This document shows, piece after piece, positions 1 through 8,498 of a stretch of 64,000 nucleotides of DNA. The DNA is from UBA12077 sp963665525 (lineage in GTDB: Bacteria > Bacteroidota > Bacteroidia > Bacteroidales > UBA12077). The notes under the pieces are model-generated. The model made no database searches, was not told where the DNA came from, and saw only the letters and a list, made by a program, of their open reading frames with translations. The position numbers and the translations under genes were made by a program. Position 1 is the first letter of the stretch. Each line of letters begins with the position of its first letter. The stretch is from contig OY762280.1 in NCBI GenBank assembly GCA_963665525.1, forward strand, positions 1,798,001 to 1,862,000. The letters run 5' to 3'.

Positions 1-504
1 AATCTGAAGATCGATTAGAATTCGTGCCGAATCATTTTCAGGGAAAGTGTAACGATGAAAACCTGTTCGTGTAGTTGTTGTTAGTTCAGCCTTAATATTG
101 TAATCATCAAGCAAAACAGAATAATATCCCGCTGAAGCTTTTTCATTTTTATGATCGAAGTTTGATCGATAACCTTGATTAGGATGTTTCTCTGTTCCGG
201 GGTTTGTTTTTAATGGCCCTACTGTTGGCATAGTTAATAATCCTGCCATAGTCCATGAGTGAATATGACTAAATCCAGCTATGTTATTGATATCATATTC
301 ATATCCTGCTTTCCATCCTAACTCCTGGTTATCAGGACTTAGCTTTATCATTCCAAAAGGAGTTGTTGGCCCTGGGAACAAAATCCATCTCGAATTATGA
401 GTTCCAATCATTGGATCAACATAATCAATCGGTTTTTTATTCGTTTGCGAAAAACTGCAATTAACAATTAAAACTAGTACTGAAACGAAAAATAATTTCT
501 TCAT
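1..504 (-). CDS. GH92 family alpha-mannosidase, N-terminal part (cut by window edge)
   Basis: This is the first 168 codons of a gene whose 3' end lies outside the window. The product starts with a signal peptide (MKKLFFVSVLVLIVNCSFSQ) and then reads YVDPMIGT, followed by a PGPTTPFGMIKLSPD block. These are the hallmark N-terminal sequences of GH92 exo-acting alpha-mannosidases, which are calcium-dependent and remove alpha-1,2/1,3/1,4-linked mannose. The catalytic C-terminal barrel is not visible. It is the last visible gene of the glycan locus, 16 bp after the upstream glycosidase gene and on the same strand. Its presence is the strongest reason to call the locus mannose-directed. The family call is firm; the linkage specificity cannot be read from this part. 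Confidence 0.9.
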   Translation of the reverse strand, partial: MKKLFFVSVLVLIVNCSFSQTNKKPIDYVDPMIGTHNSRWILFPGPTTPFGMIKLSPDNQELGWKAGYEYDINNIAGFSHIHSWTMAGLLTMPTVGPLKTNPGTEKHPNQGYRSNFDHKNEKASAGYYSVLLDDYNIKAELTTTTRTGFHRYTFPENDSARILIDLQI

Positions 505-520
505 ATTACTCTTTTTTGGT

Positions 521-2851
521 CTAATTTTCTTTAATCATGGTTGTTTTACCATTCTTTGTTTTTAATGTATAATACTCACCTTTATACATTACATGATAAA
601 GTGTTCCGGTAAAGTTTAATGAACCGTTATTTTTGATCACCTCACCTTTGACATCGGGATAAAATCCAAAGAAATTCTTTAACATAACCTGCGACATGGC
701 TATTCCGGAAGAAGACTCTCGATTATGCCATCCTCGTTGAGCTATTCTAACTTTAGCATTCTTATTTTTTTTGTTTTCGCCCCATAATTCATGAGCCTGG
801 GCCCATATTCCTTCATATGTAACAGGTTCAATATTATGATAAAAGTCGAGTGCTTTTTGAGGAAATCCAAGCTGCGTTAAAGCATCCATTGTTCCCGCTG
901 GCCAGCCATCAAAAGCACCTAAAGGACCATGATCTGCCCGGTCGGAATCTTTTGCAGCAATATCTTTTAATGATTGCGCACGCATCCAATGATCTGTAAT
1001 CAATTCCCGATACACAAACTCCATCATTTCTGATTTTATATCTGCAGGAATATCATTGGGGAGATACCTTCCCATAAACATAAAATCAAGACAGTGCCTT
1101 ACTTCAATTTTCTTACCATTTGGATACAGACTGTACCAAACACCATCTCCTGCATATAGCTTCAATAACCTATCGACCATCTCATCTGCTTCTATACGCA
1201 ATTCCTCTGCTTTCTCTACATTTCCTTTAAACTCAAAGAAATCAGCTGTTTGGCGCATCATCCACACATAACCAGCATTAAATGATGGTACTATATGTTT
1301 ATAAGTAGGAACACATTCCAGCAGATTCCATTCATCATCGCCAAAATCAGCTAGTTTATAAATATCCCCCTGAGCATTAGGCTGTCCATAAATTGAGATT
1401 CGTTTCCAATTGGTTGCATAATGTTCCAAATGTTCTAAAACTGTTTTTCCTTGTAAAACTTTATCCAAAAATTCACCATCTCCTGAAACTGTAATATAAG
1501 CGCGTATCATTTGAAACAATGCCCAATAATTAGCTGAATATCCATTCCCAACACCTTTACCTCCTTGATTATCCTGACCATAATATTTTGAAGGATCAAT
1601 ACTAATCCATGAGCTAAGATGCTCTTTCATCATTTCCGGATCCACAGTAGCCCATAAAGTGGACCATTCTGTAATATCCCAGAAAAAAGTAATAGATCCG
1701 CCCCATCGTGGACCTCCTGTTAAAAATACTTTATCGTGTTGTGGAAGATTAGTATGCGTTAAATAAAGCATAGTTAATGGACCTGTATAATACACTTTTC
1801 GTGCAATACTATCATCTGTCGCTAAAATCGGAAATGTTCCTGAAAGCATCTCATTTCCTGTCTCAAACAAACTATACCAACGTTTATTCCATTCTTTTTC
1901 AATTTGATTAAATTCAGTATCAAAATTTGATGCTAAGCTTTCCAATTCCGATTTAATAAGCTCCTCATTATCTCCATACGCCATTACAAATCTGAAATTC
2001 TCGTATTTTCCGGATCCTATTTTTGATTCTAATTTTGCAGTTGCACCACTATTAAAAGCTTCAATCTGGATATCTGAATTGATTATCTTAAATCCTATTA
2101 TAGCCTCTGTTTCTGTATCATGAACTAGAATACACCCACCATCAATTTTGGTAATATATTTATCACATTCTAATAATTCTTTATCTGACGGCCAGTTAGT
2201 CGTTAACTTTTTTTGTTGCGGCTTACCATCAACTAGCTCAGTAACATATATTTCATTGTCTCCTATTGTTTTCCCTATAAATCTTCTTGCATTTTCAACC
2301 TCATCATCTCTTATTGTTGTTTTACCATTCATTTTAGGGTAAGGATACCACCATTGCCAATCACCTTCATATTTTGAGATAAAACCTATCAGGTCTTGTT
2401 CTATATGAATTTCTTGTTCTGATTCAGAATTGTTTCTAATTTCAATATCCCACATGACTACATTTCTCTCTATAGGCATTCTGGTTCTACTTAGAATTTC
2501 GAAATTCTCGAAACTTGTTTTCCTAATTGCCTGATATGGCTGCCAACGAAATTCCTTGACTAAAGGAACTCCTCCGTTCAGTTTAAAAATACCTGAATGA
2601 TATCCTCCTGCATATGGTGCAGCAGCCAACCAACTAATTGAACTCATATCGGGATTGGTTAATGCCTGGCTTTGAAAGTTACGAATAGAAGGTTCTATAT
2701 CAACAGTATCAACTGAAACCCATTCGCCTGAAAGCTCCTCGAGAGAAGGTATATTTTTAGTTATATCTGATTTTACTCCTGGATTAGAACATGACCAAGT
2801 ATAAAAAGACATTATACCTATTAAAAAAAAGATAATTCCTGAATTTCTCAT
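521..2851 (-). CDS. Lipoprotein glycoside hydrolase with (alpha/alpha)6 barrel (GH63/MGH-like)
   Basis: The 776-residue product has a lipoprotein-type signal with Cys21 (YTWSC), so it is probably anchored in a membrane and faces the periplasm or surface. Residues about 40-300 look like a beta-rich N-terminal domain. Residues about 320-776 carry the pattern of clan GH-G-type (alpha/alpha)6 glycosidases, including GGPRWGGSITFFWDITEW with the WD at 391-392 (candidate acid) and a late EGIWAQAHELWGE block. I relate it to GH63-like and MGH1-like enzymes, which release glucose or mannose units, but the exact family is uncertain. The gene begins 2 bp after the ROK kinase stop and ends 16 bp before the GH92 gene, so it is part of the operon. 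It could act on a capping sugar of the same glycan that GH92 trims. Confidence 0.75.
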   Translation of the reverse strand: MRNSGIIFFLIGIMSFYTWSCSNPGVKSDITKNIPSLEELSGEWVSVDTVDIEPSIRNFQSQALTNPDMSSISWLAAAPYAGGYHSGIFKLNGGVPLVKEFRWQPYQAIRKTSFENFEILSRTRMPIERNVVMWDIEIRNNSESEQEIHIEQDLIGFISKYEGDWQWWYPYPKMNGKTTIRDDEVENARRFIGKTIGDNEIYVTELVDGKPQQKKLTTNWPSDKELLECDKYITKIDGGCILVHDTETEAIIGFKIINSDIQIEAFNSGATAKLESKIGSGKYENFRFVMAYGDNEELIKSELESLASNFDTEFNQIEKEWNKRWYSLFETGNEMLSGTFPILATDDSIARKVYYTGPLTMLYLTHTNLPQHDKVFLTGGPRWGGSITFFWDITEWSTLWATVDPEMMKEHLSSWISIDPSKYYGQDNQGGKGVGNGYSANYWALFQMIRAYITVSGDGEFLDKVLQGKTVLEHLEHYATNWKRISIYGQPNAQGDIYKLADFGDDEWNLLECVPTYKHIVPSFNAGYVWMMRQTADFFEFKGNVEKAEELRIEADEMVDRLLKLYAGDGVWYSLYPNGKKIEVRHCLDFMFMGRYLPNDIPADIKSEMMEFVYRELITDHWMRAQSLKDIAAKDSDRADHGPLGAFDGWPAGTMDALTQLGFPQKALDFYHNIEPVTYEGIWAQAHELWGENKKNKNAKVRIAQRGWHNRESSSGIAMSQVMLKNFFGFYPDVKGEVIKNNGSLNFTGTLYHVMYKGEYYTLKTKNGKTTMIKEN

Positions 2852-2853
2852 TT

Positions 2854-3972
2854 TTATGATTTATCATTTAAATCAAGTTGCTGTAATGCATATGTATATG
2901 CTCCTAACATGGTTGCCCTACTACCACCTAATTTAGATATACCTACACCTGTTCGGGGCATACTATCATATTTAATTGTTTTGGTTGAATTTGGGATATT
3001 TAACTCAGTAACTTCACCGTAGGCAAATTCATCAAATGTAGATTCATCTTCCAAATTAAATACCTTAAAAGATAGACGATTTGACTTTTCTTCTCTGAAG
3101 TTTTCGTATTGGCGATTAAGTTCCTTGAACATAGCAGAGGCAAATAGATCCCATGCCGAAGTTATTCCTCCTCCTAACACAACTATACCGTCAATTAAAG
3201 TTACAACATTTGCTATTGAGCTTCCAAGGTTCTCTCCATATGTCTCAAATGCTTTTAATGCCGCTCGCTTATATCCTTTTGCTTTTCCTTTTGCTATATT
3301 GTAGATATCTTTTGGCATTAAATTGCTATTAAAATCAGTTCCTGATTTTTGCGCATAAACGCGTTGAATAGCCCTTGTACTTACACTTTCTTCAGCATTC
3401 CAATTTTCATTAAATTTATTTAAGGTGTTATGAATTTCGGCACCACAGGATGTATCTCCTGTAAGAAGTATGTTATTCATTGTTATACCACACCCAAAAC
3501 CAGTTCCTAAGGTTATACCAATAAGATTTCTGTACCGTTTAATGCTACCTTTGGCTTCTAATTTTTGGTTTAATTCAGGTAAAAATCCTGCCAATGCCTC
3601 ACCATATGCATACAGATTACCATCATTATTAATAAAAACAGGTAAATTAAATTCTTCTTCTAAAATAGGACCTAGAGGTACACCGCCTTTAAATGCGGAA
3701 AAGTTAGGTAAATCACCTATTATCCCTTTTTCATAATCAGCAGGTCCAGGAAAAGCAAAACTAATGGCTGCAATTGGATTCTTAGTTTGTTTCTTTACCG
3801 CATTAAATCCTTTTATTAGTGTTGAAATACATTCATCAATATCATCAGTAACCGCAGGCAATGTAATTGGCATTGTTACTTCTTCATTTCCTGTAATAGC
3901 CGAAAAAACAAAATTTGTACCTCCTGCATCCAGTGTTAATACAATTCTATTGTCGTTCTTTGAATTTATCAT
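2854..3972 (-). CDS. ROK family sugar kinase (probable mannokinase/glucokinase)
   Basis: The product is 372 residues, with the ROK/ASKHA phosphate-binding start LTLDAGGTN (15-20), a GTGFGCGI loop around 155, and a later VVLGGGIT adenosine-site motif. Kinases of this family phosphorylate free hexoses in the cytoplasm. The zinc-binding CxCGxxGCxE motif usual in ROK proteins is absent: after SCGAEIHN the sequence runs into LNKFNENWNAEESVST. This matches a zinc-free ROK branch. It sits between the sugar permease and the glycosidase gene, 2 bp from the latter, so it probably phosphorylates the monosaccharide imported by the permease. With a phosphomannose isomerase-like gene in the same operon, mannose is the most likely substrate, but glucose or fructose cannot be excluded. 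Confidence 0.85.
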   Translation of the reverse strand: MINSKNDNRIVLTLDAGGTNFVFSAITGNEEVTMPITLPAVTDDIDECISTLIKGFNAVKKQTKNPIAAISFAFPGPADYEKGIIGDLPNFSAFKGGVPLGPILEEEFNLPVFINNDGNLYAYGEALAGFLPELNQKLEAKGSIKRYRNLIGITLGTGFGCGITMNNILLTGDTSCGAEIHNTLNKFNENWNAEESVSTRAIQRVYAQKSGTDFNSNLMPKDIYNIAKGKAKGYKRAALKAFETYGENLGSSIANVVTLIDGIVVLGGGITSAWDLFASAMFKELNRQYENFREEKSNRLSFKVFNLEDESTFDEFAYGEVTELNIPNSTKTIKYDSMPRTGVGISKLGGSRATMLGAYTYALQQLDLNDKS

Positions 3973-3991
3973 CTTGCTTTAGTTTCGATCG

Positions 3992-5140
3992 TTAATTTTT
4001 TGATGCATAATAAGCTGAGTAACTCACATATAGAATTGAAGCAACAAGTACGAATAAACTTTGAGTAACTCCAAAATTATCGCTAATTAATCCCATAATT
4101 GGCGGTATTATAGCTCCCCCGCATACAGCCAAAATAATCATTCCTGATATTTCATTCGCATATTCAGGTTTATTATCAACAGCTATTGTAAATACAATTG
4201 GAAAAATATTAGAGAAGCCCAGTCCTGTGATAAAAATTAAAACCCAGGCTAAATTCAGATTATTAATAAATATCAATGCTACTAAACCTGCTAAAGTAAT
4301 AATTGCACTTACTACAAAAAACTTGATTGTATTCAATTTTCGAAGCAAAACTGCTCCCGCTAGCCTACCTACCATTAAAGAAGCAAAATAGACACTAATA
4401 GCAATACTGGCCTTTTCAATACTAATTGAAAATTTAGTACTTAAAAAGTTAGCTATGTTTGAATTTATTGCCACATCGAAGCCTACCATAAAGAAAATAG
4501 AAAGAATCATAACTACCACAAACCTCACTTTAAATAACTGAAGTACAGTTTTTAATGTTGCTGGTTCTTTTTCAGGTTTCGATTCTTCAATTTTTACAGA
4601 ACCTAACCAAATAGCAGTTAAGAATGACAGCACCGCATAAACCGGAAAGATCAATTTCCAGTTACCAGTATATGTAGCAAATGCAGTAGCAATAATAGGT
4701 CCGAGCATGGATGCGATAGCTTTAATAAATTGCGACAGACTTAAATTCGCTGCTTTACTGTGCTTAGATGATATATCTATCAGTAAAGGGTTTGCCGAAA
4801 CCTGCAATATAGTATTCCCTATTCCAAGAATCATAAAACCAATCACTGCACTTAAATAAGAATAGTGAACAAATGGAACCAGCATTCCTATTCCTGTTAT
4901 TATCATCCCGGTATTTACTGTAAATCTTTTTCCTCTTCTGTCCTGAAATATTCCCGTAGGTATAGCCAATAAGGCAAACCACACAAATACCATACTTGGT
5001 AAAAGTTGAGCTACACTATCCGACAAACCAAAATCTTTTTTAATATAACCTGTTGCAACACCAACAAGATCAACAAAACCCATAATATAGAATGATATTA
5101 ATACGGGTAATAAAAACTTAAAGGAGACTTCTTTATTCAT
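3992..5140 (-). CDS. MFS sugar permease (FucP/NagP-like)
   Basis: This 382-residue inner-membrane protein has about 12 hydrophobic segments. The first half includes the loop motif GIFQDRRGKRFTVNTG, the MFS A-type sequence between helices 2 and 3. Length and overall pattern resemble Bacteroidota sugar:proton symporters of the fucose-permease type. It lies between the phosphomannose isomerase-like gene and the kinase gene in one transcription unit, which fits uptake of a monosaccharide released in the periplasm by the GH92 and GH63-like enzymes. Substrate cannot be read from sequence; mannose is the contextual guess. Confidence 0.8.
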   Translation of the reverse strand: MNKEVSFKFLLPVLISFYIMGFVDLVGVATGYIKKDFGLSDSVAQLLPSMVFVWFALLAIPTGIFQDRRGKRFTVNTGMIITGIGMLVPFVHYSYLSAVIGFMILGIGNTILQVSANPLLIDISSKHSKAANLSLSQFIKAIASMLGPIIATAFATYTGNWKLIFPVYAVLSFLTAIWLGSVKIEESKPEKEPATLKTVLQLFKVRFVVVMILSIFFMVGFDVAINSNIANFLSTKFSISIEKASIAISVYFASLMVGRLAGAVLLRKLNTIKFFVVSAIITLAGLVALIFINNLNLAWVLIFITGLGFSNIFPIVFTIAVDNKPEYANEISGMIILAVCGGAIIPPIMGLISDNFGVTQSLFVLVASILYVSYSAYYASKN

Positions 5141-5200
5141 ATAAATTATTGATTTCGTTATGTAATTTAGAATTTCATTATTTTGAAGTTAATTAATTCA

Positions 5201-6943
5201 TTAAGTTCTCACATATGCTTTAATAATACCTATAGTTTTTCCTACACTTTTACCATAAGGTTTTATGCTATATTTACCAACTTTCGCCGGTACAATAAAT
5301 GTTTCTGCATAATGTATAATAAATGGTTCAAAAGCTTCGTTGGGGCTTTTAACAATTGCCTCTTCTCCTTCAACTAGATTTAGTACATGTACTCCTTCTT
5401 TGGTATCATGATTTGTAATTTTACTAAACCAGAATCTTCTTGTTTCAATAAATTCTCTTTCGTGTAAGCCAGTTCTTTCTTCAACCCAACCATCACCTTC
5501 GTTTATTTTTTCTATCCGATTAACCAGGTTTTTCTTTGTCCATGAGGTTGTTCGATCCCATTGAATTACATTTTTACCGTGGTTCAGATTAATTGGACGC
5601 GGTTTTCCATCTAATCCAACTCTTCCCCAATCCCATAACTTAAAGGTAAAAATATAAGGAGTTGAGCTAATTTCAAGAACCATTGAATCTATTCCTGAAC
5701 AATGCACTGTTCCACCTGGTATTAAAACATGATCGTGTTTCTTTACATCCCAGGTTTGTACATGTTTCTCTGCATCAAAAATTATATTGTCATTTTGCGC
5801 ATCATCTAGTTCATCCATCATTTGTTGTGGATTTACTCCTTCTCTTAAACCAAGATAAACTTTTGCTCCTGGTTTTGCATCCATTAAATAGTAGCTTTCA
5901 TCCTGTGTATAATGAATTCCGAACTGTTCCTGTATATATTCTGTTAAAGGATGAACCTGTAAACTTAAATTCCCCCCATCCATAGTATCCAGGAAGTCGA
6001 ATCGAATAGGAAATTCATCTCCAAAACGAGCATGAACGGCATCGCCAAGCAATTCGACAGGCTGATAAAATACCAGATTAATCGATGGTATTTCAACCAA
6101 TGTATCATTAAATTTAAATAATAAACTATTTTCTTCGGGCACGCAGTTAAAGCACCAGGCATAATTATCGGCGTCTTTATTCAAATCACAAACTTCTTTC
6201 ATCCATTGTCCACCCCAAGGTCCCGGATCAAAGAATGGCATCAAACTAAATGGTTGTTTAGCTGCAAGTTTTAATGCTTTTCTCATTAAACTACCATCAA
6301 CTAATTTAGGATTATCATGATCGTTGGTATCCAACACATAATCCCATTGGTGCATTAGCTTACGTTTTAACCTATCCTGTGCTCTCCAGTCAACAAAAAA
6401 ACCTCGTTTATATTTGGCTTCAAATCCTTCTTCCTTATTATTAATTCCTAGATTATCCACTTCTTTTCTTCGCATTCTCTGCTGAATTTCCCATCGCGCC
6501 ATATCAGCATATACCAATATATCGGGATTGTCAACGAGCAATGATGCTCCATACCCAAAGATTACCTTTATACCATTGTTTAATTGTATTTCGTCTTTTG
6601 TCTGTTCTATTTTTTGATGATCAAAAAAATCAATCATGTTTAATCTGGTCATGAAACCAAAGATCCTGTCATCTGTAACATCTGTATGAGTCATTTCTCT
6701 GATTTGTTCTTCAGATTTCATTAATCCAATAGTATTTATTAAGATATCGAATTTAAGTTTTTCTATAATCCAATGTAATATCTTATCATAATAAACTCCC
6801 TGATAACATTCAATTACTATTGTTTTTTTACCATCAACTGAGCTAAGTATTTTATTTAACTGTTTTGCTATTGTATCCCAACCAATATGAATATCGTTTG
6901 GATCGCTATCGATCTTTATATATGGAAACTTATTAAAACTCAT
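5201..6943 (-). CDS. Class I phosphomannose isomerase-like protein with extra N-terminal domain
   Basis: The 580-residue product has a C-terminal cupin half (about 280-580) with class I mannose-6-phosphate isomerase metal motifs: LSLQVHP (QVHP at 329-332), a Glu in DESYYLMDA (about 349), and IPGGTVHCSG (His about 414). It would interconvert mannose-6-phosphate and fructose-6-phosphate, the step after the ROK kinase. The first 215 or so residues are not PMI. They look like a nucleoside/uridine-kinase-type alpha/beta domain (VYADMARWEIQQRMRR, FVDWRAQDRLK) but I see no intact P-loop. Classical PMIs are about 300-400 residues, so this is an extended form. The start is supported by a GGAGG sequence just upstream of the ATG. 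The gene follows susD by 17 bp. Confidence 0.82.
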   Translation of the reverse strand: MSFNKFPYIKIDSDPNDIHIGWDTIAKQLNKILSSVDGKKTIVIECYQGVYYDKILHWIIEKLKFDILINTIGLMKSEEQIREMTHTDVTDDRIFGFMTRLNMIDFFDHQKIEQTKDEIQLNNGIKVIFGYGASLLVDNPDILVYADMARWEIQQRMRRKEVDNLGINNKEEGFEAKYKRGFFVDWRAQDRLKRKLMHQWDYVLDTNDHDNPKLVDGSLMRKALKLAAKQPFSLMPFFDPGPWGGQWMKEVCDLNKDADNYAWCFNCVPEENSLLFKFNDTLVEIPSINLVFYQPVELLGDAVHARFGDEFPIRFDFLDTMDGGNLSLQVHPLTEYIQEQFGIHYTQDESYYLMDAKPGAKVYLGLREGVNPQQMMDELDDAQNDNIIFDAEKHVQTWDVKKHDHVLIPGGTVHCSGIDSMVLEISSTPYIFTFKLWDWGRVGLDGKPRPINLNHGKNVIQWDRTTSWTKKNLVNRIEKINEGDGWVEERTGLHEREFIETRRFWFSKITNHDTKEGVHVLNLVEGEEAIVKSPNEAFEPFIIHYAETFIVPAKVGKYSIKPYGKSVGKTIGIIKAYVRT

Positions 6944-6960
6944 CTACCCTCCTCAATTAT

Positions 6961-8490
6961 TTAATATCCAGTGTTCTGTGTCAATTTTGTATTTAAATCT
7001 CTTTCTCTTTGTGGTATAGGCAACAAATAATGATAATCTTGTGGATTTACATTACTTTTCCCAGATGCTTGTACTACTTCAACAAGCTTACCAAAACGCT
7101 TAAGATCATTATACCTGCTACCTTCCATAACAAATTCCAATCTACGTTCATTTAACACAGCATCCCTAAATTCAGTGTAAGATAATCCTGATAAATCAGG
7201 TAGTATATTCTGTTCAACCAAACCATTAAATCTTGCTCTTTCGCGTACTTCGTTGATAGCATTGTAAGCCTCGGCAGTAGGACCGTTATTTGCTTCGTTC
7301 AAGGCTTCGGCATACATTAATAGTACATCGGCATAACGTAAATAAATAACATCAGAATTAGTATTATTACCCCGAGGTTCTGCTTCCTGATCCCAAAATT
7401 TACCTATATGTGGTTCAAAATTTTCAGTAGTGCCATCGGAATAGGTAAATGAAGATATAAAGGTAACCTCTCTTCTTCTGTCCAATGGATTAAAACTATT
7501 GTATAAATCTTCAGTAGGTTGTTCCCAACCATGTGCATTTTCAGGGCCTTCACCATCTACATCTAATCCAGATGGTAACAAGCGCACATGATACTGATTA
7601 GGTTTAAAACCTTCGCTTAATGTACCACTAAAATTGACTGCAAAGATTATTTCTCCGGAATTCATGTTAGCAATTTTAAAAATATCGGCATAATCAGGCC
7701 ATAAGTCGTATTGATGAGAATCAATAACTTCGAATAATTTATCAGCAGCATTAGAATAATCGCCTTTGGTGAGGTAAACCCGTCCCTGCAATGCTGCAGA
7801 TGCCATCGGTGTTGGCCTTCCGTTTCCTACGCGATATGTGGAAGATAAATTCAGTTCTGCAAACTCCAGATCTGCAAAGATTAAATTGTAAATATCATCA
7901 ACATTTGATCTTTCGAGATATGCATCATCAGCACTTTCTGTTGGTGTTGTTTTTAATGGAACCTCTCCAAATAACTTAACCAATTCGAAATACATCATGG
8001 CCCGAATAAAACGAGCTTCTGACTCCAGATGTAAACGACGATCTTCGTTAAAATCGATGTTTGGAACTTTTGATATAACAACATTAGCTGCATTAATTGT
8101 TTTATATAAATCTTGCCAATACAATTCGAATCTTAAATTATCTGGAGTAAACCTGAATTCTGATATATTCCTGTATTCTGGTGATGATAACGTTTCAAAA
8201 CAGTTGTCTGATAATAAGTCTTGAAGTACCCAATAATCGTTAAAGAATATCCCTCCAAAACCCGGATCCCATAAATAATCAGTTCCTACAGTTAAATAAT
8301 CATACAAAGCATTAACAGCGGCTACAGCATCTTCTTCAGTTTGGTAATAATTTGATGATGTAATAAGTGATTCAGGATCTTCATCAAGAAAATCACATGA
8401 ACTTATCATGAATGTAATGAATAGTATTACTAAGCCAAGTAAGCTTTTCACTTTACCTCTACTAATATATGTAACTAATTCTTTTTTCAT
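6961..8490 (-). CDS. SusD/RagB family starch-binding-like lipoprotein
   Basis: This is a 509-residue surface lipoprotein with a long signal peptide and lipobox ending at Cys32 (MISSC), followed by DFLDEDPE, which is typical of SusD proteins. TPR-like helical repeats follow, and the C-terminal half contains the usual RYADVLLMYAEALNE and NERRLEFVMEGSRYNDLKR-type blocks of the RagB/SusD family. SusD proteins cap the SusC channel and bind the incoming oligosaccharide. The gene starts 8 bp after the susC stop, the canonical SusC-SusD arrangement. The glycan bound is unknown, and mannose-containing material is inferred from neighbours. Confidence 0.96.
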   Translation of the reverse strand: MKKELVTYISRGKVKSLLGLVILFITFMISSCDFLDEDPESLITSSNYYQTEEDAVAAVNALYDYLTVGTDYLWDPGFGGIFFNDYWVLQDLLSDNCFETLSSPEYRNISEFRFTPDNLRFELYWQDLYKTINAANVVISKVPNIDFNEDRRLHLESEARFIRAMMYFELVKLFGEVPLKTTPTESADDAYLERSNVDDIYNLIFADLEFAELNLSSTYRVGNGRPTPMASAALQGRVYLTKGDYSNAADKLFEVIDSHQYDLWPDYADIFKIANMNSGEIIFAVNFSGTLSEGFKPNQYHVRLLPSGLDVDGEGPENAHGWEQPTEDLYNSFNPLDRRREVTFISSFTYSDGTTENFEPHIGKFWDQEAEPRGNNTNSDVIYLRYADVLLMYAEALNEANNGPTAEAYNAINEVRERARFNGLVEQNILPDLSGLSYTEFRDAVLNERRLEFVMEGSRYNDLKRFGKLVEVVQASGKSNVNPQDYHYLLPIPQRERDLNTKLTQNTGY

Positions 8491-8498
8491 AACACAAA

